The notes under the pieces were generated by a model. The model was not told the origin of the DNA. It was given only the letters and a program-made list of their open reading frames with translations, and did not search any database. The position numbers and the translations under genes were made by a program. Shown piece by piece: positions 5,891-6,017 of a stretch of DNA of 6,017 nt (position 1 is the first letter of the stretch; every line of letters begins with the position of its first letter). The DNA comes from Ruminococcus sp. (GTDB taxonomy: Bacteria; Bacillota; Clostridia; Oscillospirales; Acutalibacteraceae). The stretch spans positions 1-6,017 of the forward strand of contig SFIQ01000053.1 in NCBI GenBank assembly GCA_004555265.1, read 5' to 3'.

Positions 5891-5920
5891 GTTTTATTTT
5901 TTTCTTGTGCAACTTGTCAA
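5891..5920 (-). promoter_or_regulatory. Possible second leftward promoter (TTGACA, weak -10)
   Basis: On the minus strand there is a perfect TTGACA at 5920-5915, an 18-nt spacer, and TAAAAC at 5896-5891 (4 of 6). The spacer contains CAAGTTGCACAA, one arm of the control-region repeat. The weak -10 suggests it would need an activator, if it is used at all. Confidence 0.3.
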
Positions 5921-5937
5921 CCCCTCCGCCACAAGTT
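5911..5937. repeat. 7-bp inverted repeat AACTTGT / ACAAGTT nested in the control region
   Basis: Exact arms 5911-5917 and 5931-5937 around a 13-nt C-rich spacer. Its left arm overlaps the left arm of the 12-bp repeat, so the CAAGTT/AACTTG core occurs three times within about 55 bp. Confidence 0.4.
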
Positions 5938-5942
5938 AATAA
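5914..5942 (+). promoter_or_regulatory. Possible rightward promoter, -35 overlapping the opposite one
   Basis: TTGTCA (5914-5919, 5 of 6), a 17-nt spacer, then TAATAA (5937-5942, only 3 of 6). Its -35 lies over the minus-strand TTGACA at 5915-5920, so the two would be mutually exclusive. Predicted initiation near 5949 puts the 17-bp palindrome just downstream. The poor -10 keeps confidence low. Confidence 0.25.
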
Positions 5943-5954
5943 ATTGTTTACAAA

Positions 5955-5971
5955 TTGTGCAAGTTGCACAA
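5955..5971. repeat. Perfect 17-bp palindrome TTGTGCAA-G-TTGCACAA, operator-like
   Basis: Two exact 8-bp half-sites flank a single central G, the form expected for a dimeric helix-turn-helix repressor site. The same TTGTGCAA half-site recurs at 5905-5912. It ends 18 nt before the putative TTG start at 5990, so a bound protein would block transcription of that gene. Confidence 0.55.
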
Positions 5972-5989
5972 AAAGAGGGAGGCTTAAAT

Positions 5990-6017
5990 TTGGCCTGTAA
6001 GGCCCGGAAGCCCGGGG
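5990..6017 (+). CDS. Start of a rightward gene, TTG start, cut by the window edge
   Basis: GAGGGAGG at 5975-5982 is a strong Shine-Dalgarno sequence with a 7-nt spacer to TTG at 5990. The frame stays open to the edge and reads MACKARKPG. No ATG or GTG start follows the Shine-Dalgarno sequence within the window. TTG starts are supported elsewhere here (98-aa gene). Product unknown from nine codons. If real, the region 5797-5989 is a divergent control region. A GGCCT-GTA-AGGCC hairpin lies in its first codons. Confidence 0.45.

Larger units (their letters stand above)
5905..5971. repeat. 12-bp inverted repeat TTGTGCAACTTG / CAAGTTGCACAA
   Basis: TTGTGCAACTTG (5905-5916) and CAAGTTGCACAA (5960-5971) are exact reverse complements separated by 43 nt. 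The left copy covers the spacer of the possible second leftward promoter; the right copy lies just before the ribosome binding site of the rightward gene. Two copies of one recognition site in opposite orientation suggest a dimeric or looping regulator. In phi29 the p4 regulator also acts on inverted repeats between early and late promoters; that parallel is one of layout only. Confidence 0.6.

Noticed and set aside
5992..6017. Possible genome end or terminator at the right edge (GGCCT/AGGCC hairpin, CCCGGGG)
   Set aside because: There is no U-run, no matching inverted terminal repeat in the window, and the stretch is better explained as the first codons of a gene.
1..6017. CRISPR arrays, tRNA genes, insertion sequences
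   Set aside because: No spaced direct repeats, no cloverleaf and no transposase were found on either strand.

Overview
This window looks like part of a small phi29-type podovirus (short-tailed, linear dsDNA, protein-primed replication). Two results support this. The minus strand encodes a family B, protein-primed DNA polymerase with recognisable exonuclease, TPR1, TPR2 and polymerase motifs. The plus strand encodes a phi29 gp9-like tail knob/tube protein followed by a gp16-like packaging ATPase. The Shine-Dalgarno sequences (AAGGAG, GGAGG), TTG starts and ATGA gene junctions fit a Firmicutes host. The base composition is clearly above the low-GC Bacillus/Streptococcus phages of this group, so a mid-GC clostridial (perhaps gut or rumen) host is my inference; no host gene is visible.

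Layout. (1) Positions 1-2254 carry the end of a rightward late operon: the C-terminal part of the tail knob gene (cut by the window edge), overlapped by ATGA with the packaging ATPase. The ATPase needs one frame correction at a T5 run (2119-2123) to reach its natural stop at 2254. (2) Positions 2247-2308 form a perfect 29-bp inverted repeat with a 4-nt loop. It is a bidirectional terminator that contains the stop codons of both converging genes. (3) Positions 2294-5796 are a leftward replication (early-type) operon. Read in transcription order it holds an AT-rich 80-aa zinc-knuckle protein, a 131-aa basic protein, a 98-aa protein (TTG start), the 661-aa DNA polymerase, and a 177-aa basic protein that is one candidate for the terminal protein. 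All but the first gene overlap by 4-8 nt. (4) Positions 5797-5989 are a non-coding control region. It has a strong leftward extended -10 promoter, a second possible leftward promoter, a possible rightward promoter and a cluster of TTGTGCAA-type inverted repeats. (5) At 5990 a rightward gene probably begins (GGGAGG plus TTG) and runs off the window.

Together this is the replication half of such a phage facing the end of its morphogenesis half. Polymerase and a terminal protein would copy the genome from its ends, and the ATPase would pump it into the prohead. The order differs from phi29: the late operon ends at the ATPase and collides with the polymerase operon, and the tail knob and ATPase genes touch directly. 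Points that stand out are the non-standard polymerase motif B (NGAGG), the degenerate Walker A of the ATPase, the frameshift, the repeat-dense control region, and the unassigned terminal protein.
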